From Yersinia enterocolitica (GTDB lineage: Bacteria; Pseudomonadota; Gammaproteobacteria; Enterobacterales; Enterobacteriaceae): DNA of 64,000 bases. Each line of letters opens with the position of its first letter. The first letter of the stretch is position 1. Location of the stretch: NCBI GenBank assembly GCA_002082245.2, contig NBTC02000002.1, positions 2,542,001 to 2,606,000 of the forward strand, in the 5' to 3' direction. Of the stretch, positions 22,000-33,790 are shown in pieces. Made by a program: the position numbers and the translations under genes. Below the pieces are notes generated by a model that did not search any database, was not told the origin of the DNA, and saw only the letters and a program-made list of their open reading frames with translations.

Positions 22000-23301
22000 A
22001 TGAAGAACTGGAGAACGCTTATTCTCGGATTGGTTGTCTGTGCCAATACCGCGTTCGCAGCACCACAAGAAGTTGATAAAGTTGCCGCAGTGGTTGATAA
22101 CGGCGTCGTTTTGCAAAGTGACGTTGACGGTCTGTTACAATCCGTGAAACTGAATGCACAGCAGTCTGGGCAACAAGTTCCTGATGATGCGACGTTACGT
22201 CATCAGATTCTTGAGCGTCTGATCATGGATAATATCCAGTTACAGATGGCGAAGAAGATGGGCATTACTATCAGTGATGAAGCATTGGATAAAGCCATTG
22301 CTGATATCGCTGCGCAAAACCGCATGACTCCGGCTCAGATGCGTAGTCGTCTGGCTGCTGATGGCCTGAATTATGACACTTACCGCGAGCAGATCCGTAA
22401 AGAGATGCTGACTTCTGAAGTGCGTAACAACGAAGTACGCCGCCGAATAACTATCCTGCCACAGGAAGTTGAGTCACTGGCCAAACAAGTTGGGAACCAG
22501 ACCAGCGGTGATGCTGAACTGAACCTCAGCCACATTCTTATCCCATTGCCAGAAAATCCCTCTCAGCAGCAAGTTGATCAGGCTGAAGAGCTGGCTAACA
22601 AATTAGTCTCCGACATTAAAGGCGGCGCTGATTTTGGTAAATTGGCTATCGCCAACTCGGCGGACTCTCAGGCGCTGAAAGGCGGCCAGATGGGTTGGGG
22701 CAAATTACAGGAACTGCCTTCTTTGTTTGCTGAAAGATTACAAACTGCGAACAAAGGTGATGTTGTCGGGCCAATCCGTTCTGGTGTCGGTTTCCACATC
22801 CTGAAAGTAAATGATATCCGTGGTGCGGATAAGACCGTTTCCGTGACTGAAGTTCACGCCCGCCACATCTTGCTGAAACCTTCACCGGTAATGACCGACG
22901 ATCAGGCTCGTGCCAAGTTAGCGGCAGCGGCGGCAGATATTAAGAGTGGTAAATCCAGCTTCGCCACTATTGCCAAAGAGATCTCTCAGGATCCTGGTTC
23001 TGCAATGCAAGGCGGTGATTTAGGTTGGGCATCACCAGATATTTATGACCCGGCGTTCCGTGATGCGCTGATGAAACTGCAAAAAGGTGAGATCAGTGCA
23101 CCGGTTCACTCTTCTTTCGGCTGGCACTTAATTCAGGTTGTCGATACACGTCAGGTAGACAAGACTGATGCAGCACAAAAAGACAAGGCATACCGTATGC
23201 TCTTTAGCCGTAAATTTGCTGAAGAAGCTCAAACTTGGATGCAAGAGCAGCGTGCTGCTGCTTATGTAAAAATTCTTGATGGTAGTAATGCACAACCATA
23301 A
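22000..23301 (+). CDS. surA: Periplasmic chaperone/peptidyl-prolyl isomerase SurA
   Basis: The 433-residue protein has a signal peptide cleaved after TAFA (about residue 20), an N-terminal chaperone domain (to about 170), two parvulin PPIase domains (about 172-275 and 283-385) and a C-terminal helix. It escorts outer-membrane proteins, including LptD, to the Bam complex. It lies between lptD and pdxA in a tightly spaced same-strand run and overlaps pdxA. Confidence 0.96.
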   Translation: MKNWRTLILGLVVCANTAFAAPQEVDKVAAVVDNGVVLQSDVDGLLQSVKLNAQQSGQQVPDDATLRHQILERLIMDNIQLQMAKKMGITISDEALDKAIADIAAQNRMTPAQMRSRLAADGLNYDTYREQIRKEMLTSEVRNNEVRRRITILPQEVESLAKQVGNQTSGDAELNLSHILIPLPENPSQQQVDQAEELANKLVSDIKGGADFGKLAIANSADSQALKGGQMGWGKLQELPSLFAERLQTANKGDVVGPIRSGVGFHILKVNDIRGADKTVSVTEVHARHILLKPSPVMTDDQARAKLAAAAADIKSGKSSFATIAKEISQDPGSAMQGGDLGWASPDIYDPAFRDALMKLQKGEISAPVHSSFGWHLIQVVDTRQVDKTDAAQKDKAYRMLFSRKFAEEAQTWMQEQRAAAYVKILDGSNAQP

Positions 23302-24283
23302 TAATCGTATTGTTATTACCCCCGGTGAGCCAGCCGGGGTCGGGCCCGATTTAGTCGTCGCCCTGGCTCAACAGGATTGGCCTGTTGAGTTAGTGGTGTG
23401 TGCCGATCCGGCCTTGCTACTTGCTCGGGCCCGTCAGCTTAACCTGCCTTTGCAGTTGCGTGAATATCAAGCCAGCAAGCCTGCGTTAGCGCAACAAGCG
23501 GGGTCACTGACTATCTTACCAGTAAAAACGGCCACAGAAGTGATCCCCGGCAAACTCGACATCCAAAACAGCCACTATGTTGTGGAAACATTGGCCAAGG
23601 CTTGTGATGGCGCGATAAGCGGGGAATTTTCTGCATTGGTCACCGGCCCGGTACAAAAAAGTATTATCAATGATGCTGGCATCCCTTTTATCGGACACAC
23701 CGAGTTTTTTGCAGATCGCAGCCTCTGCCCACGGGTAGTGATGATGCTGGCAACTGAAGAGTTACGTGTGGCATTGGCGACAACCCACTTACCTCTGCTG
23801 GCCGTACCTGGCGCAATCACTCAAGCTAGCCTGCATGAAGTGATCACCATTCTTGATAGTGACCTGAAAACCAAATTTGGCATTAGCCAACCACAGATTT
23901 ACGTGTGCGGACTGAATCCTCACGCAGGTGAAGGTGGCCATATGGGCCATGAAGAGATCGATACCATTATTCCTGCACTAGATGCACTGCGTCAGCAAGG
24001 TATAAATCTTATCGGCCCTCTACCAGCAGACACCCTATTTCAGCCTAAATATCTACAACATGCAGATGCGGTTCTGGCGATGTATCATGATCAAGGATTG
24101 CCAGTGCTGAAGTATCAAGGGTTTGGCCGAGCAGTAAATATCACTCTCGGTTTGCCTTTTATCCGCACTTCTGTGGATCACGGTACCGCTTTAGAACTCG
24201 CCGCAACCGGTTCTGCCGATGTTGGCAGTTTCATTACGGCATTAAACTTAGCCATTAAAATGATAAATAACAGCAATGAATAA
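23288..24283 (+). CDS. pdxA: 4-hydroxythreonine-4-phosphate dehydrogenase PdxA
   Basis: The 331-residue enzyme oxidises 4-phosphohydroxy-L-threonine, giving 3-amino-2-oxopropyl phosphate for pyridoxal phosphate synthesis. Family blocks are [45 protein letters not shown] and [11 protein letters not shown]; their histidines bind the metal. The ATG at 23288 within the surA 3' end (14-base overlap) is preferred; ATGs at 23276 and 23279 in the same frame are possible. It overlaps rsmA by 8 bases. Confidence 0.95.
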   Translation: MHNHNNRIVITPGEPAGVGPDLVVALAQQDWPVELVVCADPALLLARARQLNLPLQLREYQASKPALAQQAGSLTILPVKTATEVIPGKLDIQNSHYVVETLAKACDGAISGEFSALVTGPVQKSIINDAGIPFIGHTEFFADRSLCPRVVMMLATEELRVALATTHLPLLAVPGAITQASLHEVITILDSDLKTKFGISQPQIYVCGLNPHAGEGGHMGHEEIDTIIPALDALRQQGINLIGPLPADTLFQPKYLQHADAVLAMYHDQGLPVLKYQGFGRAVNITLGLPFIRTSVDHGTALELAATGSADVGSFITALNLAIKMINNSNE

Positions 24284-25094
24284 TAGAGTCCACCAAGGGC
24301 ATTTTGCCCGCAAACGCTTTGGACAAAACTTTTTAAACGATCAGTTTGTCATCGACAGTATTGTTTCTGCAATTCACCCCGTTCCTGGCGAAGCCGTAGT
24401 TGAAATAGGTCCCGGTTTAGGGGCATTGACTGAACCTGTTGCTGCGCGTATGGATCATATGACGGTGATCGAGCTTGATCGCGATCTGGCGGCTCGTTTA
24501 GCCAGCCATCCGCAACTGAAAGACAAGCTAACCATCCATCAACAAGATGCGATGAAAGTTAATTTTTCTGAGTTAGCAGAGCTTGCAGGGCAGCCATTAC
24601 GTGTGTTTGGTAACTTGCCATACAACATTTCCACCCCGCTGATGTTCCATCTTTTCAGCTATACTGATGCTATTCGTGACATGCATTTCATGTTGCAAAA
24701 AGAAGTGGTTAATCGTCTGGTCGCAGGACCTAATAGTAAAGCGTATGGCCGACTGACGGTGATGGCGCAATACTATTGCAATGTTATCCCGGTGCTAGAA
24801 GTACCGCCAACGGCGTTTACCCCCGCGCCAAAAGTTGATTCGGCCGTGGTGCGCTTGATTCCGCATGTCAACATGCCGAATCCGGTTGGTGACGTTCGTA
24901 TGCTTAGCCGCATTACCACGCAAGCATTTAATCAGCGCAGAAAAACCGTGCGTAACAGCTTAGGTGATCTATTCACTCCAGAGCAGTTAATCGAATTAGG
25001 TATTGACCCGATATTACGGGCAGAGAATATTTCGGTAGCGCAATACTGTAAGCTGGCTAACTGGCTTTCAGCTCAATCGACACCGCAAGAATAA
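24276..25094 (+). CDS. rsmA: 16S rRNA dimethyladenosine transferase RsmA (KsgA)
   Basis: The 272-residue SAM-dependent enzyme dimethylates two adjacent adenines of the 16S rRNA helix 45. SAM motif I is [13 protein letters not shown] and the catalytic motif is NLPYNIS (near residue 113). The C-terminal part carries [10 protein letters not shown]. It overlaps the pdxA stop by 8 bases and is followed by apaG after 13 bases, as in E. coli. Confidence 0.96.
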   Translation: MNNRVHQGHFARKRFGQNFLNDQFVIDSIVSAIHPVPGEAVVEIGPGLGALTEPVAARMDHMTVIELDRDLAARLASHPQLKDKLTIHQQDAMKVNFSELAELAGQPLRVFGNLPYNISTPLMFHLFSYTDAIRDMHFMLQKEVVNRLVAGPNSKAYGRLTVMAQYYCNVIPVLEVPPTAFTPAPKVDSAVVRLIPHVNMPNPVGDVRMLSRITTQAFNQRRKTVRNSLGDLFTPEQLIELGIDPILRAENISVAQYCKLANWLSAQSTPQE

Positions 25095-25107
25095 GCAGGA
25101 GCACATT

Positions 25108-25485
25108 ATGATTGAACAGCCCCGCGTTTGTGTACAGGTGCAGAGTATCTATGTGGAAACCCAGTCGATACCTGATGAAGAACGTTTCGTCTTCGCCTAT
25201 ACCGTGACGATACGCAATTTGGGTCGTTCAAATGTGCAACTGATTGGCCGTTATTGGTTAATCACTAATAGTAATGGCCGGCAGACTGAAGTTCAGGGTG
25301 AAGGGGTCATCGGCGAACAGCCGTTGATCCAGCCAGGTAATGAGTTTCAATACACCAGCGGTGCTGTACTGGAAACCCCGCTGGGTACCATGGAAGGGCA
25401 TTATGAGATGGTTGATCACCTTGGTCAGCCCTTCCGTACTGCAATTCCGGTGTTCCGCTTAGCGATCCCAGCACTGATCCATTAA
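25108..25485 (+). CDS. apaG: ApaG-domain protein (Co2+/Mg2+ efflux-associated)
   Basis: The 125-residue protein has the fibronectin-III-like ApaG fold. Typical blocks are [36 protein letters not shown] and MEGHYEMV. CorD/ApaG mutants have altered cobalt resistance; the biochemical function is not established. AGCAGGAG precedes the ATG. It is between rsmA and apaH in the same unit. Confidence 0.95.
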   Translation: MIEQPRVCVQVQSIYVETQSIPDEERFVFAYTVTIRNLGRSNVQLIGRYWLITNSNGRQTEVQGEGVIGEQPLIQPGNEFQYTSGAVLETPLGTMEGHYEMVDHLGQPFRTAIPVFRLAIPALIH

Positions 25486-25501
25486 CTCTGACCTTTCAAC
25501 T

Positions 25502-26377
25502 ATGTCTACTTATCTTATTGGCGATGTTCATGGCTGCCTCGATGAGCTGCTTGCGCTATTAGCACAGGTGAGCTTTGATCCGCAGCAGGATACTTTGTGG
25601 TTAACCGGTGATTTAGTTGCCCGTGGCCCAGCATCACTGGATGTTTTACGTTATGTCCGCTCATTAGGGCCTGCTGTTCGTATGGTTCTGGGTAACCATG
25701 ACCTGCATTTACTGGCCGTTTATGCCGGTATCAGCCGTAATAAACCCAAAGATCGTATTACTCCACTGCTTGAGGCGCCGGATGCTGATGAGTTGATTAA
25801 TTGGCTGCGTCGCCAACCGGTCTTACAAGTTGATGATGAATTAAAATTGATCATGGCTCATGCCGGGATAACACCTCAATGGGATATTGAAACCGCCCAA
25901 ATGTGTGCACGTGAAGTGGAGGCGGTATTAAGTAGTGATAGCTATCCACTCTTCCTCGATGCCATGTACGGCGATATGCCGAATAACTGGTCACCAGAGC
26001 TATCCGGGCTAGCACGCTTGCGTTTTAGTACTAATGCACTGACCCGCATGCGTTTTTGTTTCCCGAACGGGCAGTTGGATATGATCTGTAAAGATACGCC
26101 AGAAAATGCCCCCGCTCCACTCAAGCCTTGGTTCGAGTTGCCAAGATTGGTCTCCCCTGACTATTCAATTATTTTTGGTCACTGGGCATCGCTGGAAGGG
26201 AAAGGTGTTCCTGAAGGTATTTATGGCTTGGATACCGGCTGTTGCTGGGGCGGCGATTTAACGCTGCTACGCTGGGAAGATAAACGCTATTTCACACAGC
26301 ATGCATTCAAAGTGGAAGCAGAAGTAAGTAACACTGATGAAATAGCAGCGGCAAAAGATCCCTTTAGTTATCTGTAA
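25502..26377 (+). CDS. apaH: Diadenosine tetraphosphatase ApaH (symmetrical)
   Basis: The 291-residue metallophosphatase cleaves Ap4A to two ADP and also acts on NpnN-capped RNA. Metal motifs are GDVHGC (residues 7-12), [15 protein letters not shown] and the later GHWASLEG. It is the last gene of the surA-apaH unit; a strong terminator follows at 26402-26432, shared with the converging folA. Confidence 0.95.
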   Translation: MSTYLIGDVHGCLDELLALLAQVSFDPQQDTLWLTGDLVARGPASLDVLRYVRSLGPAVRMVLGNHDLHLLAVYAGISRNKPKDRITPLLEAPDADELINWLRRQPVLQVDDELKLIMAHAGITPQWDIETAQMCAREVEAVLSSDSYPLFLDAMYGDMPNNWSPELSGLARLRFSTNALTRMRFCFPNGQLDMICKDTPENAPAPLKPWFELPRLVSPDYSIIFGHWASLEGKGVPEGIYGLDTGCCWGGDLTLLRWEDKRYFTQHAFKVEAEVSNTDEIAAAKDPFSYL

Positions 26378-26401
26378 TATACTGATAATTAGATGTTAAA
26401 A

Positions 26402-26432
26402 AATAAAGGCGCATAATATGCGCCTTTATTTT
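26402..26432. terminator. Bidirectional terminator between apaH and folA
   Basis: A near-perfect inverted repeat, ATAAAGGCGCAT and ATGCGCCTTTAT, is flanked by A-rich and T-rich runs. It can therefore stop transcripts from both converging genes. Confidence 0.9.
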
Positions 26433-26485
26433 TGGTGACGTTCTTGTTTGAGGCAGACAGGTCTTATTTGGGATGGTAGCAATAA

Positions 26486-26968
26486 TCAGCGGCGCTCAAG
26501 GATCTCAAAACAATAGCTGTGCGAGTTCGCTTCATCTGCGTCATGAAACTCACTGAATGTGCTTTCCCACTCATCCGGCTCATAGTCAGGGAAATGAGTA
26601 TCCCCCCCTACTTCCGCATCGATATGGGTAAGATACATACGATTCGCGCGAGCTAAGAATTGCTTATAGACCCGTCCGCCCCCCATAACCATAACTTCTT
26701 CTACGTCGCCTGCGAAAGAGAGAGCTTCTTCAATTGACGTAGCCCAGGTCACGCGCTCATCAGTACCCGGCTGGCTACTGATAACAATATTCAACCGCCC
26801 CGGCAAAGGACGACCGATTGATTCGAAGGTCTTACGACCCATAATTACCGGTTTATTTAACGTGTTACGTTTGAACCACGCTAAATCAGCCGGTAGGTGC
26901 CATGGCATGGCGTTTTCCATACCAATAACGCGATCCGCCGCCAACGCAGCGATCAGGCTGATAATCAT
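26486..26968 (-). CDS. folA: Dihydrofolate reductase
   Basis: The 160-residue NADPH-dependent enzyme supplies tetrahydrofolate. Landmarks are the N-terminal [39 protein letters not shown] and [10 protein letters not shown]. This is the usual chromosomal, trimethoprim-sensitive type by length; no resistance claim is made from the sequence. It converges with apaH. Confidence 0.95.
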   Translation of the reverse strand: MIISLIAALAADRVIGMENAMPWHLPADLAWFKRNTLNKPVIMGRKTFESIGRPLPGRLNIVISSQPGTDERVTWATSIEEALSFAGDVEEVMVMGGGRVYKQFLARANRMYLTHIDAEVGGDTHFPDYEPDEWESTFSEFHDADEANSHSYCFEILERR

Positions 26969-27117
26969 TTTTAAACCCTGTAGGCTACAAGAGCCAGTAC
27001 CGAAAAATTGCTCACACTATACGTAAAGCCTAATCAAGCGTCGATAGCGATAAGCAGGCTAATCACACATATAAGATTGCTCTTAGCCTGATACAAGAAC
27101 AGAGCAGAAAAAAAGTC

Positions 27118-27582
27118 TTATACACCAGGACGTTTGCGATATAACCATAATCCTGGCAAAGATAAACCAATCGACAACGCTCCAACAATAAATGACGCTT
27201 TCAAGAAATTGGTCACCATCGTGGACATTAACGCTTCGCTATAACCCAAGTGAGAAATCTCAACGACCGATATCATTGCGGTATAGGCGGAAATACCCGG
27301 AAACATAGGAATAACAGCCGCGACAGTGAAAACTTTTGGATGTGCCAGCAACCAGCGTGACCAGTTAATCCCGATGACGCCAATCATAATTGAAGCCAAT
27401 AATGAAGCCAGCTCGATATTCATACCAAAATGGATCATTAACATACGCGAACCGTGCCCGACCGCTCCCAGCAATGCGCAGTAACGCAATGCCCGCACCG
27501 GCACATTAAATACCATAGCAAAACCCAGTGCCGGGATAGCCGCCAACACCATGTCTTGTAATAATGCCCAGAGTAAATTCAT
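27118..27582 (-). CDS. yjjB: ThrE-family exporter subunit YjjB
   Basis: The 154-residue membrane protein has about four transmembrane segments and corresponds to the C-terminal half of ThrE-type transporters. The block [22 protein letters not shown] is characteristic. In E. coli YjjP and YjjB act together as a succinate exporter. ATG 27582 ([11 protein letters not shown]) is chosen because its A is the last base of the yjjP stop codon (TAATG overlap), and it matches the E. coli length (157); the open frame extends 28 codons upstream inside yjjP. Confidence 0.88.
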   Translation of the reverse strand: MNLLWALLQDMVLAAIPALGFAMVFNVPVRALRYCALLGAVGHGSRMLMIHFGMNIELASLLASIMIGVIGINWSRWLLAHPKVFTVAAVIPMFPGISAYTAMISVVEISHLGYSEALMSTMVTNFLKASFIVGALSIGLSLPGLWLYRKRPGV

Positions 27583-28379
27583 TACCACCCCCGCAATCCC
27601 CATAACGCCATCGCGAATATCACCCCAATACAGGTTGATAACGTTAATAAACTTGCCATCGCCCAACGGGCCAAACCGGTATTAACGTGGCCCTTAAACA
27701 TATCGGCTACCGCATTAATCAACGGGAACCCAGGCACGAGTAGCAGTACGCTGGCCGCCATCGCCACGCTGGATGCTTCCTGGAAAAACGGTAAACGCAT
27801 CAACAAACCGGATGCGGATGTGGCAACAAAAGCAGTGATGCAGAAATTAATCAGCGGATTCATATGATTAATCGTCAGACTCTGGCGAACAAACATCGCC
27901 AACCCACTGGCTAAAAAGCTAATGGAAAACGCATCCCAACCACCACCGTTTAATTTACTGAAACAACCACAAGAGAGCGCCACCATCACAACGACCAGCC
28001 AGCGCGGATAACGCAGAGGTTTGATATGCTCGAAGCGTTTTTCCACATCTTTTGCATCCAATAAGCGATGCTCCGCCATAATCACAATATGCTGCACTTC
28101 AGTGACTACCTGCATATTGATGCCACGATCGGTATTTTTACGGGTAGATGTCAGGCAGTTACCTTCGCTGATAGTGGTCAACACGATTGCGTTAGCCGAG
28201 ATAGAACTCTCAACGCTGTCCATCCCCAGAGCCATACCAAGCCGTGCAGATAGCTGCTCAACTAGCATACTTTCTGCCCCATGCTGCAACAGCATTAGGG
28301 CGCATTTGATGCACAATCGCGTAATCTCTCGCTGCTGTTGATGCGAAACATCACTGTTTATTACATTTTCCAGGCTCAT
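27582..28379 (-). CDS. yjjP: ThrE-family exporter subunit YjjP
   Basis: The 265-residue protein has a cytoplasmic N-terminal domain (to about residue 120: [27 protein letters not shown]) and then about five transmembrane segments. It is the DUF1212 half of the ThrE family and pairs with YjjB through the TAATG start-stop overlap. Its proposed role is dicarboxylate (succinate) export. In E. coli the pair is located elsewhere, so its place between folA and a LysE exporter is a lineage difference. Confidence 0.9.
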   Translation of the reverse strand: MSLENVINSDVSHQQQREITRLCIKCALMLLQHGAESMLVEQLSARLGMALGMDSVESSISANAIVLTTISEGNCLTSTRKNTDRGINMQVVTEVQHIVIMAEHRLLDAKDVEKRFEHIKPLRYPRWLVVVMVALSCGCFSKLNGGGWDAFSISFLASGLAMFVRQSLTINHMNPLINFCITAFVATSASGLLMRLPFFQEASSVAMAASVLLLVPGFPLINAVADMFKGHVNTGLARWAMASLLTLSTCIGVIFAMALWGLRGW

Positions 28380-28536
28380 ATTCGTGCATCGCTATCCGTC
28401 AAAAAGTAAAAGACATCTGTTGCAATCCCATCACTACTGATAACCAAACCACCACAGATAACAAATAAGAATAATGCAGAGGGAGCCAAGTGGCGTTATG
28501 ATCGCCAGACAGCACCACTATCACTCGGTAATCCTT

Positions 28537-29151
28537 ATGCTTGAAACCTCTATATTTGTTGCCACCCTTGCTACCTTGGGCATGCTCTCCCCTGGGCCAG
28601 ATTTCTTTCTGGTAATCAAAAATGCTGCCCGCTATCGCCGCCCCGCAGCCATGATGACAGCCCTTGGTGTAATTTTGGGTGTTGCGACACATATGTCTTA
28701 TTGCGTGGCTGGCCTGGCAGTTGTTATCACTACCACACCATGGCTATTCAACCTGCTGAAATATGCCGGAGCCTGTTATTTGATCTGGATTGGTATCCAG
28801 GCACTGCTATCACGAGGAGATAGTAAGCTTAGTATCGATAACACTGCACAATATCCCGTCACGCTGAAAGCCGCATTCTTGCAGGGATATCTTTGCAATT
28901 TATTGAATCCCAAAGCGACTCTTTTCTTTCTCGCCGTTTTCACACAAATATTACAGATAGACTCCGGCGTGGGTGAGAAACTGTGGTACGCCTCAATCAT
29001 CTGGCTACTGGCCGTTATCTGGTGGCCCCTACTGGTAATTCTGATTCAAAGTGCGCCCGTACGCCGCGGTTTGGCGAAAGTGCAAAAAGTTGTCGATAAA
29101 TTACTGGGCGGCCTGTTGATCGGCCTGGGTATCAAAGTTGCATTAAGCTAG
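28537..29151 (+). CDS. LysE/RhtB-family amino-acid exporter
   Basis: The 204-residue protein has about six hydrophobic segments with the LysE-family opening (LATLGMLSPGPDFFLVIKNAARY) and the mid-protein block GYLCNLLNPKATLFFLAVF. The family exports amino acids or derivatives such as threonine, homoserine lactone, lysine or cysteine; the substrate is not predictable here. ATG 28537 (MLETSIFVATL) gives the standard length; upstream in-frame ATGs at 28474 and 28498 would add hydrophilic residues. It is divergent from yjjP. Confidence 0.85.
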   Translation: MLETSIFVATLATLGMLSPGPDFFLVIKNAARYRRPAAMMTALGVILGVATHMSYCVAGLAVVITTTPWLFNLLKYAGACYLIWIGIQALLSRGDSKLSIDNTAQYPVTLKAAFLQGYLCNLLNPKATLFFLAVFTQILQIDSGVGEKLWYASIIWLLAVIWWPLLVILIQSAPVRRGLAKVQKVVDKLLGGLLIGLGIKVALS

Positions 29152-29220
29152 CTGCGCCGATTGTTAACGCCTGGCTATAAGCTACTATCCACAACCCGCA
29201 CGAACATTGATCTTCACCAA

Positions 29221-29277
29221 TATTGTTTATGAACAATACTATCGTTTATGAATAATACTTCTGCGCATAAAAAATAC
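29221..29277. repeat. Three degenerate tandem 19-bp repeats
   Basis: Units start at 29221, 29240 and 29259. The first two share TAT-GTTTATGAA-AATAC and the third keeps CATAA-AATAC. They lie between the converging LysE-type gene and carB. Confidence 0.6.
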
Positions 29278-29320
29278 TGTTTATGCGGGTAAAAAGCGCG
29301 ATTTTATAAATAGTAAGCAT

Positions 29321-29350
29321 AAAAAAGGGCGATGTTTCCATCGCCCCCTT
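29321..29350 (-). terminator. Terminator of carAB
   Basis: GGGCGATG (29327-29334) pairs with CATCGCCC (29339-29346) around a TTTC loop. On the minus strand the stem is followed by six U. It lies 15 bases after the carB stop. Confidence 0.88.
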
Positions 29351-29364
29351 TCTTAGCGCCCAAA

Positions 29365-32300
29365 TTAAGCTTTCATATTCTTAATCTTGGCATGCATTTC
29401 TTGTACTGAAATCACTTGCTCGGTAGGGTCCGCATTCAAAGCCATTGCGGTTGCGAAGCCACCATTCAAGGTGGTGTCGTAATGCACTTTATATTGCAAA
29501 GCACTACGGCGGATCAGTTTAGAATCTTCAATCGCCTGACGCCCTGCCGTTGTATTCACAATATAAGTATATTCGCCATTCTTGATACGGTCCTGAATGT
29601 GTGGACGGCCTTCATGTACCTTGTTGACTAAGCGTGGATTTATCCCTGCCTCGCCTAGAACCACCGCAGTACCGTGGGTTGCATCCAATTCAAAGCCCTG
29701 TTTGAGCAACTTGGCAGCCAAGTCAACCACCCGGTGTTTATCTCCCTCACGAACCGATAACAATGCGCGGCCACTCTTTTTCATACCAGATTGACTGCCC
29801 AGCATGGCTTTAGAGAAAGCTTCAGCGAAGGTCCGGCCGACCCCCATCACTTCACCGGTAGAACGCATTTCTGGTCCTAAAATCGGATCCACACCTGGGA
29901 ACTTGTTAAACGGCAATACCACTTCTTTTACCGAGTAATAAGGCGGGATAATTTCTTCCAGAATACCCTGCTCTGCCAATGACTGCCCCACCATCACGCG
30001 TGCGGCGATTTTTGCCAGTGGCATACCGGTGGCTTTAGACACAAATGGTACGGTACGGGCTGCTCGAGGGTTAACTTCAATCAGATAAACTTCGTTATTC
30101 TTTACGGCAAACTGCACATTCATTAAACCGCGCACGCAGAGTTCAAACGCCAGTTTTTCAACTTGTTGGCGCATCACATCCTGAATTTCTTTACTCAGGG
30201 TGTAAGCGGGCAATGAACAGGCTGAGTCACCGGAGTGCACCCCTGCTTGCTCAATGTGCTCCATAATGCCACCGATCAACACGCGCTCACCGTCGCAAAT
30301 GGCATCAACATCCACTTCAACAGCGTCATCGAGGAAACGATCCAACAGCACGGGTGCATCGTTGGAGACACTCACTGCATTTTGGAAGTAGCGGCGCAAG
30401 TCAACTTCGTCATAAACGATTTCCATCGCGCGACCACCCAAGACATACGATGGGCGGACCACTAGCGGATAACCCAGACCCGTGGCTTTCTCTACGGCTT
30501 GTTCGATAGTAGCAACCGTCGCGTTCGCGGGCTGTTTCAAGCCCAGACGATTTACCGCCTGTTGGAAACGCTCACGGTCTTCTGCACGGTCGATAGCATC
30601 CGGGCTGGTACCGATAACAGGAACACCGGCAGCTTCCAGTTCACGTGCTAATTTCAATGGAGTCTGACCACCGTACTGTACGATAACGCCTTGCGGCTTC
30701 TCAATACGCACGATTTCCAACACATCTTCCAGGGTGACAGATTCGAAATAGAGGCGATCAGAGGTATCGTAGTCGGTCGAAACCGTTTCAGGGTTACAGT
30801 TCACCATGATGGTCTCGTAACCGTCTTCACGCAGCGCCAGTGACGCATGTACACAACAGTAGTCGAATTCAATACCCTGGCCGATACGGTTCGGGCCGCC
30901 GCCCAGTACCATCACTTTCGGACGATCACTGGTTGGGTTGGATTCACACTCTTCCTCGTAGGTTGAGTACATGTAGGCGGTATCGGTAGAGAATTCAGCC
31001 GCACAGGTATCTACACGCTTGTAAACCGGATGCAAACCCTGCTTGTAACGCAGCTTACGCACTTCACTTTCCGCCGCGCCGACCAATTTTGCCAAACGGG
31101 CATCGGCAAAGCCTTTGCGCTTCAACTGGCGCATAAAATCAGCATTCAGGCCATTGATACCGCACTCTGCCACGCTCTCTTCCAGACGAACCAACTCTTC
31201 AATCTGCACCAGGAACCAGCGGTCAACGTTAGTCAGATTGAAAACGCCATCAACCGACATGCCTGCACGGAAAGCATCGGCGATATACCAGATACGATCA
31301 GAGCCGGCCTCTTTCAATTCGCGGCGAATTTTTGTCAGTGCTTCTGGGTCATCCAAACTCACTTTCGGGTCAAAACCGGTCGCGCCCACTTCCAGACCGC
31401 GCAAGGCTTTTTGCAGCGATTCCTGCAAGGTGCGGCCAATTGCCATCACTTCGCCAACCGATTTCATCTGTGTGGTCAGACGGTCATTCGCACCGGCAAA
31501 TTTTTCGAAGTTAAAACGTGGGATTTTGGTCACAACATAGTCGATAGATGGCTCAAAGGAGGCCGGCGTGCGACCACCAGTGATATCATTCATCAACTCA
31601 TCCAGCGTGTAACCTACTGCCAGCTTGGCGGCAATTTTAGCAATCGGGAAGCCGGTTGCTTTAGAGGCCAGAGCGGAAGAACGGGATACCCGTGGGTTCA
31701 TTTCGATAACAATCAAACGGCCATTTTTCGGGTTAACCGAGAACTGCACGTTGGAGCCACCGGTTTCTACGCCGATTTCACGCAGCACTGCCATCGAGGC
31801 ATTACGCATGATTTGGTATTCTTTATCAGTCAGCGTCTGAGCTGGAGCAACGGTGATCGAGTCACCGGTGTGGATACCCATCGCATCGAAGTTTTCGATG
31901 GAGCAGACGATGATGCAGTTGTCGTTTTTGTCACGCACAACTTCCATCTCATACTCTTTCCAACCAATCAGCGACTCATCGATCAACAGCTCTTTGGTTG
32001 GCGATAAATCCAGCCCACGTTCACAAATCTCTTCAAACTCTTCACGGTTATACGCGATACCGCCGCCGGTGCCGCCCATAGTAAAGGAAGGGCGGATAAT
32101 ACAAGGGAAGCCCACATCAGCCGCTACGGCCAGTGCTTCTTCCATATTGTGCGCGATACCAGAACGTGCAGTGTCCAAACCAATTTTCTTCATCGCGATA
32201 TCAAAGCGACGGCGGTCTTCTGCTTTATCGATAGCATCGGCAGTGGCACCAATCATGGTGACACCAAACTCAGCCAGAACGCCCTTGCGTTCCAGCTCCA

Positions 32301-32598
32301 GCGCACAGTTCAGTGCGGTTTGGCCACCCATAGTGGGCAAAACGGCATCTGGACGCTCTTTTTCAATAATTTTGCGTACCACTTCCCAGTGGATTGGCTC
32401 GATATAAGTGGCGTCGGCCATTTCCGGGTCAGTCATGATGGTTGCCGGATTGGAGTTCACCAGAATGACACGGTAACCTTCTTCACGCAGTGCCTTACAA
32501 GCCTGAGCCCCTGAGTAGTCAAACTCACAGGCCTGGCCGATAACGATTGGGCCAGCGCCCAGAATCAGGATGCTTTTTATATCTGTACGTTTTGGCAT
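29365..32598 (-). CDS. carB: Carbamoyl-phosphate synthase large subunit
   Basis: The 1077-residue ATP-grasp enzyme makes carbamoyl phosphate from bicarbonate, ammonia (from CarA) and two ATP, for arginine and pyrimidine synthesis. The two homologous synthetase halves start at [21 protein letters not shown] and [21 protein letters not shown]. The C-terminal 130 residues form the MGS-like allosteric domain ([16 protein letters not shown]). Start [10 protein letters not shown] (32598) is canonical; the open frame continues 24 codons further upstream. It follows carA by 16 bases. Confidence 0.97.
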   Translation of the reverse strand: MPKRTDIKSILILGAGPIVIGQACEFDYSGAQACKALREEGYRVILVNSNPATIMTDPEMADATYIEPIHWEVVRKIIEKERPDAVLPTMGGQTALNCALELERKGVLAEFGVTMIGATADAIDKAEDRRRFDIAMKKIGLDTARSGIAHNMEEALAVAADVGFPCIIRPSFTMGGTGGGIAYNREEFEEICERGLDLSPTKELLIDESLIGWKEYEMEVVRDKNDNCIIVCSIENFDAMGIHTGDSITVAPAQTLTDKEYQIMRNASMAVLREIGVETGGSNVQFSVNPKNGRLIVIEMNPRVSRSSALASKATGFPIAKIAAKLAVGYTLDELMNDITGGRTPASFEPSIDYVVTKIPRFNFEKFAGANDRLTTQMKSVGEVMAIGRTLQESLQKALRGLEVGATGFDPKVSLDDPEALTKIRRELKEAGSDRIWYIADAFRAGMSVDGVFNLTNVDRWFLVQIEELVRLEESVAECGINGLNADFMRQLKRKGFADARLAKLVGAAESEVRKLRYKQGLHPVYKRVDTCAAEFSTDTAYMYSTYEEECESNPTSDRPKVMVLGGGPNRIGQGIEFDYCCVHASLALREDGYETIMVNCNPETVSTDYDTSDRLYFESVTLEDVLEIVRIEKPQGVIVQYGGQTPLKLARELEAAGVPVIGTSPDAIDRAEDRERFQQAVNRLGLKQPANATVATIEQAVEKATGLGYPLVVRPSYVLGGRAMEIVYDEVDLRRYFQNAVSVSNDAPVLLDRFLDDAVEVDVDAICDGERVLIGGIMEHIEQAGVHSGDSACSLPAYTLSKEIQDVMRQQVEKLAFELCVRGLMNVQFAVKNNEVYLIEVNPRAARTVPFVSKATGMPLAKIAARVMVGQSLAEQGILEEIIPPYYSVKEVVLPFNKFPGVDPILGPEMRSTGEVMGVGRTFAEAFSKAMLGSQSGMKKSGRALLSVREGDKHRVVDLAAKLLKQGFELDATHGTAVVLGEAGINPRLVNKVHEGRPHIQDRIKNGEYTYIVNTTAGRQAIEDSKLIRRSALQYKVHYDTTLNGGFATAMALNADPTEQVISVQEMHAKIKNMKA

Positions 32599-32614
32599 GG
32601 TTTGAGGCTCCTGA

Positions 32615-33790
32615 TTATTTATTGGTATGGCTACTGTTACGGCTTGCAGTTGTTGCGCGGTAAGCTTCAATCAGTTCGATAAAGTGATCAAACAATGGCG
32701 CTGCATCATGCGGACCTGGGCTGGCCTCTGGGTGCCCCTGGAAGCTAAATGCGGCTTTATCAGTGCGGTGAATCCCTTGCAGAGAACCATCGAATAAAGA
32801 AACATGTGTCGTTCGCAGGTTGGATGGCAATGTGGTTTCATCTACCGCAAAACCGTGGTTCTGTGCGGTGATCATCACGCAATCGGCATCTAAATCTTTC
32901 ACCGGATGGTTGCCACCGTGGTGACCAAACTTCATTTTTACCGTTTTTGCACCACTGGCCAGCGCCAGTAATTGGTGGCCTAAACAGATGCCGAACACCG
33001 GAATGTCGGTTTCCAGAAAACGCTTAATGGCCGCGATAGCATAATCACATGGCTCTGGGTCACCTGGGCCGTTGGATAAGAAAATGCCATCTGGGTTCAG
33101 CTTCAGCACCTCTTCTGCCGGTGTCTGTGCCGGAACTACCGTCAGGCGACAGCCTCTATCCACCAGCATGCGCAGAATATTGCGCTTCACGCCGTAGTCG
33201 TATGCCACCACATGGAATGGCAAATCTTCTGGTGGCGTTGCCGCAGGTAAGTCACCTTCCAGAGTCCAGCTACCTTGCAACCAGTCATAACGCTCTTTCG
33301 TGCTCACTTCTTTTGCCAGATCCATCCCCTTCAGGCCCGGGAATGCTTTCGCCTTTTCTAGTGCTAAAGTGGCATCAGACAAGTCACCCACAATAATGCA
33401 GCCGTTTTGTGCCCCTTTCTCACGCAGCAAACGTGTCAGCTTACGCGTATCGATATCAGCAATCGCAACAATGTTGTGGCGCTTGAGATACTCAGCTAAG
33501 CCTTCTTCATTACGGTAGTTGCTGGCAATCAAAGGCAGGTCGCGAATAACAAGACCTTGGGCGTGTACTGCGGAGGATTCTTCGTCGGAAGCATTAGTGC
33601 CGACATTGCCGATATGAGGATAAGTAAGAGTAACGATCTGGCGGGAGTAGGAAGGATCAGTGAGGATTTCTTGATAACCGGTCATCGACGTATTGAAGAC
33701 CACTTCCCCCACTGCCGTACCCTCTGCCCCGATGGCCCGACCGTGAAATTGGGTTCCGTCTTCGAGAACCAATAGCGCTGACTTAATCAA
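32615..33790 (-). CDS. carA: Carbamoyl-phosphate synthase small subunit (glutaminase)
   Basis: The 391-residue class I amidotransferase supplies ammonia to CarB. The nucleophilic Cys is in [16 protein letters not shown] and the partner His-Glu pair is in [16 protein letters not shown] 33790 is chosen as start because GGAGG (33796-33800, minus strand) lies five bases ahead and the protein then begins [11 protein letters not shown], as in E. coli carA, which also uses TTG. The in-frame ATG at 33817 lies beyond that ribosome-binding site. The C-terminus ([14 protein letters not shown]) is slightly longer than in E. coli. Confidence 0.96.
   Translation of the reverse strand: MIKSALLVLEDGTQFHGRAIGAEGTAVGEVVFNTSMTGYQEILTDPSYSRQIVTLTYPHIGNVGTNASDEESSAVHAQGLVIRDLPLIASNYRNEEGLAEYLKRHNIVAIADIDTRKLTRLLREKGAQNGCIIVGDLSDATLALEKAKAFPGLKGMDLAKEVSTKERYDWLQGSWTLEGDLPAATPPEDLPFHVVAYDYGVKRNILRMLVDRGCRLTVVPAQTPAEEVLKLNPDGIFLSNGPGDPEPCDYAIAAIKRFLETDIPVFGICLGHQLLALASGAKTVKMKFGHHGGNHPVKDLDADCVMITAQNHGFAVDETTLPSNLRTTHVSLFDGSLQGIHRTDKAAFSFQGHPEASPGPHDAAPLFDHFIELIEAYRATTASRNSSHTNK

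Noticed and set aside
31030..32007. 325-codon plus-strand open frame opposite carB
   Set aside because: It lies wholly antisense to a highly conserved carB and shows no domain; long antisense frames are common opposite GC-rich coding sequence.
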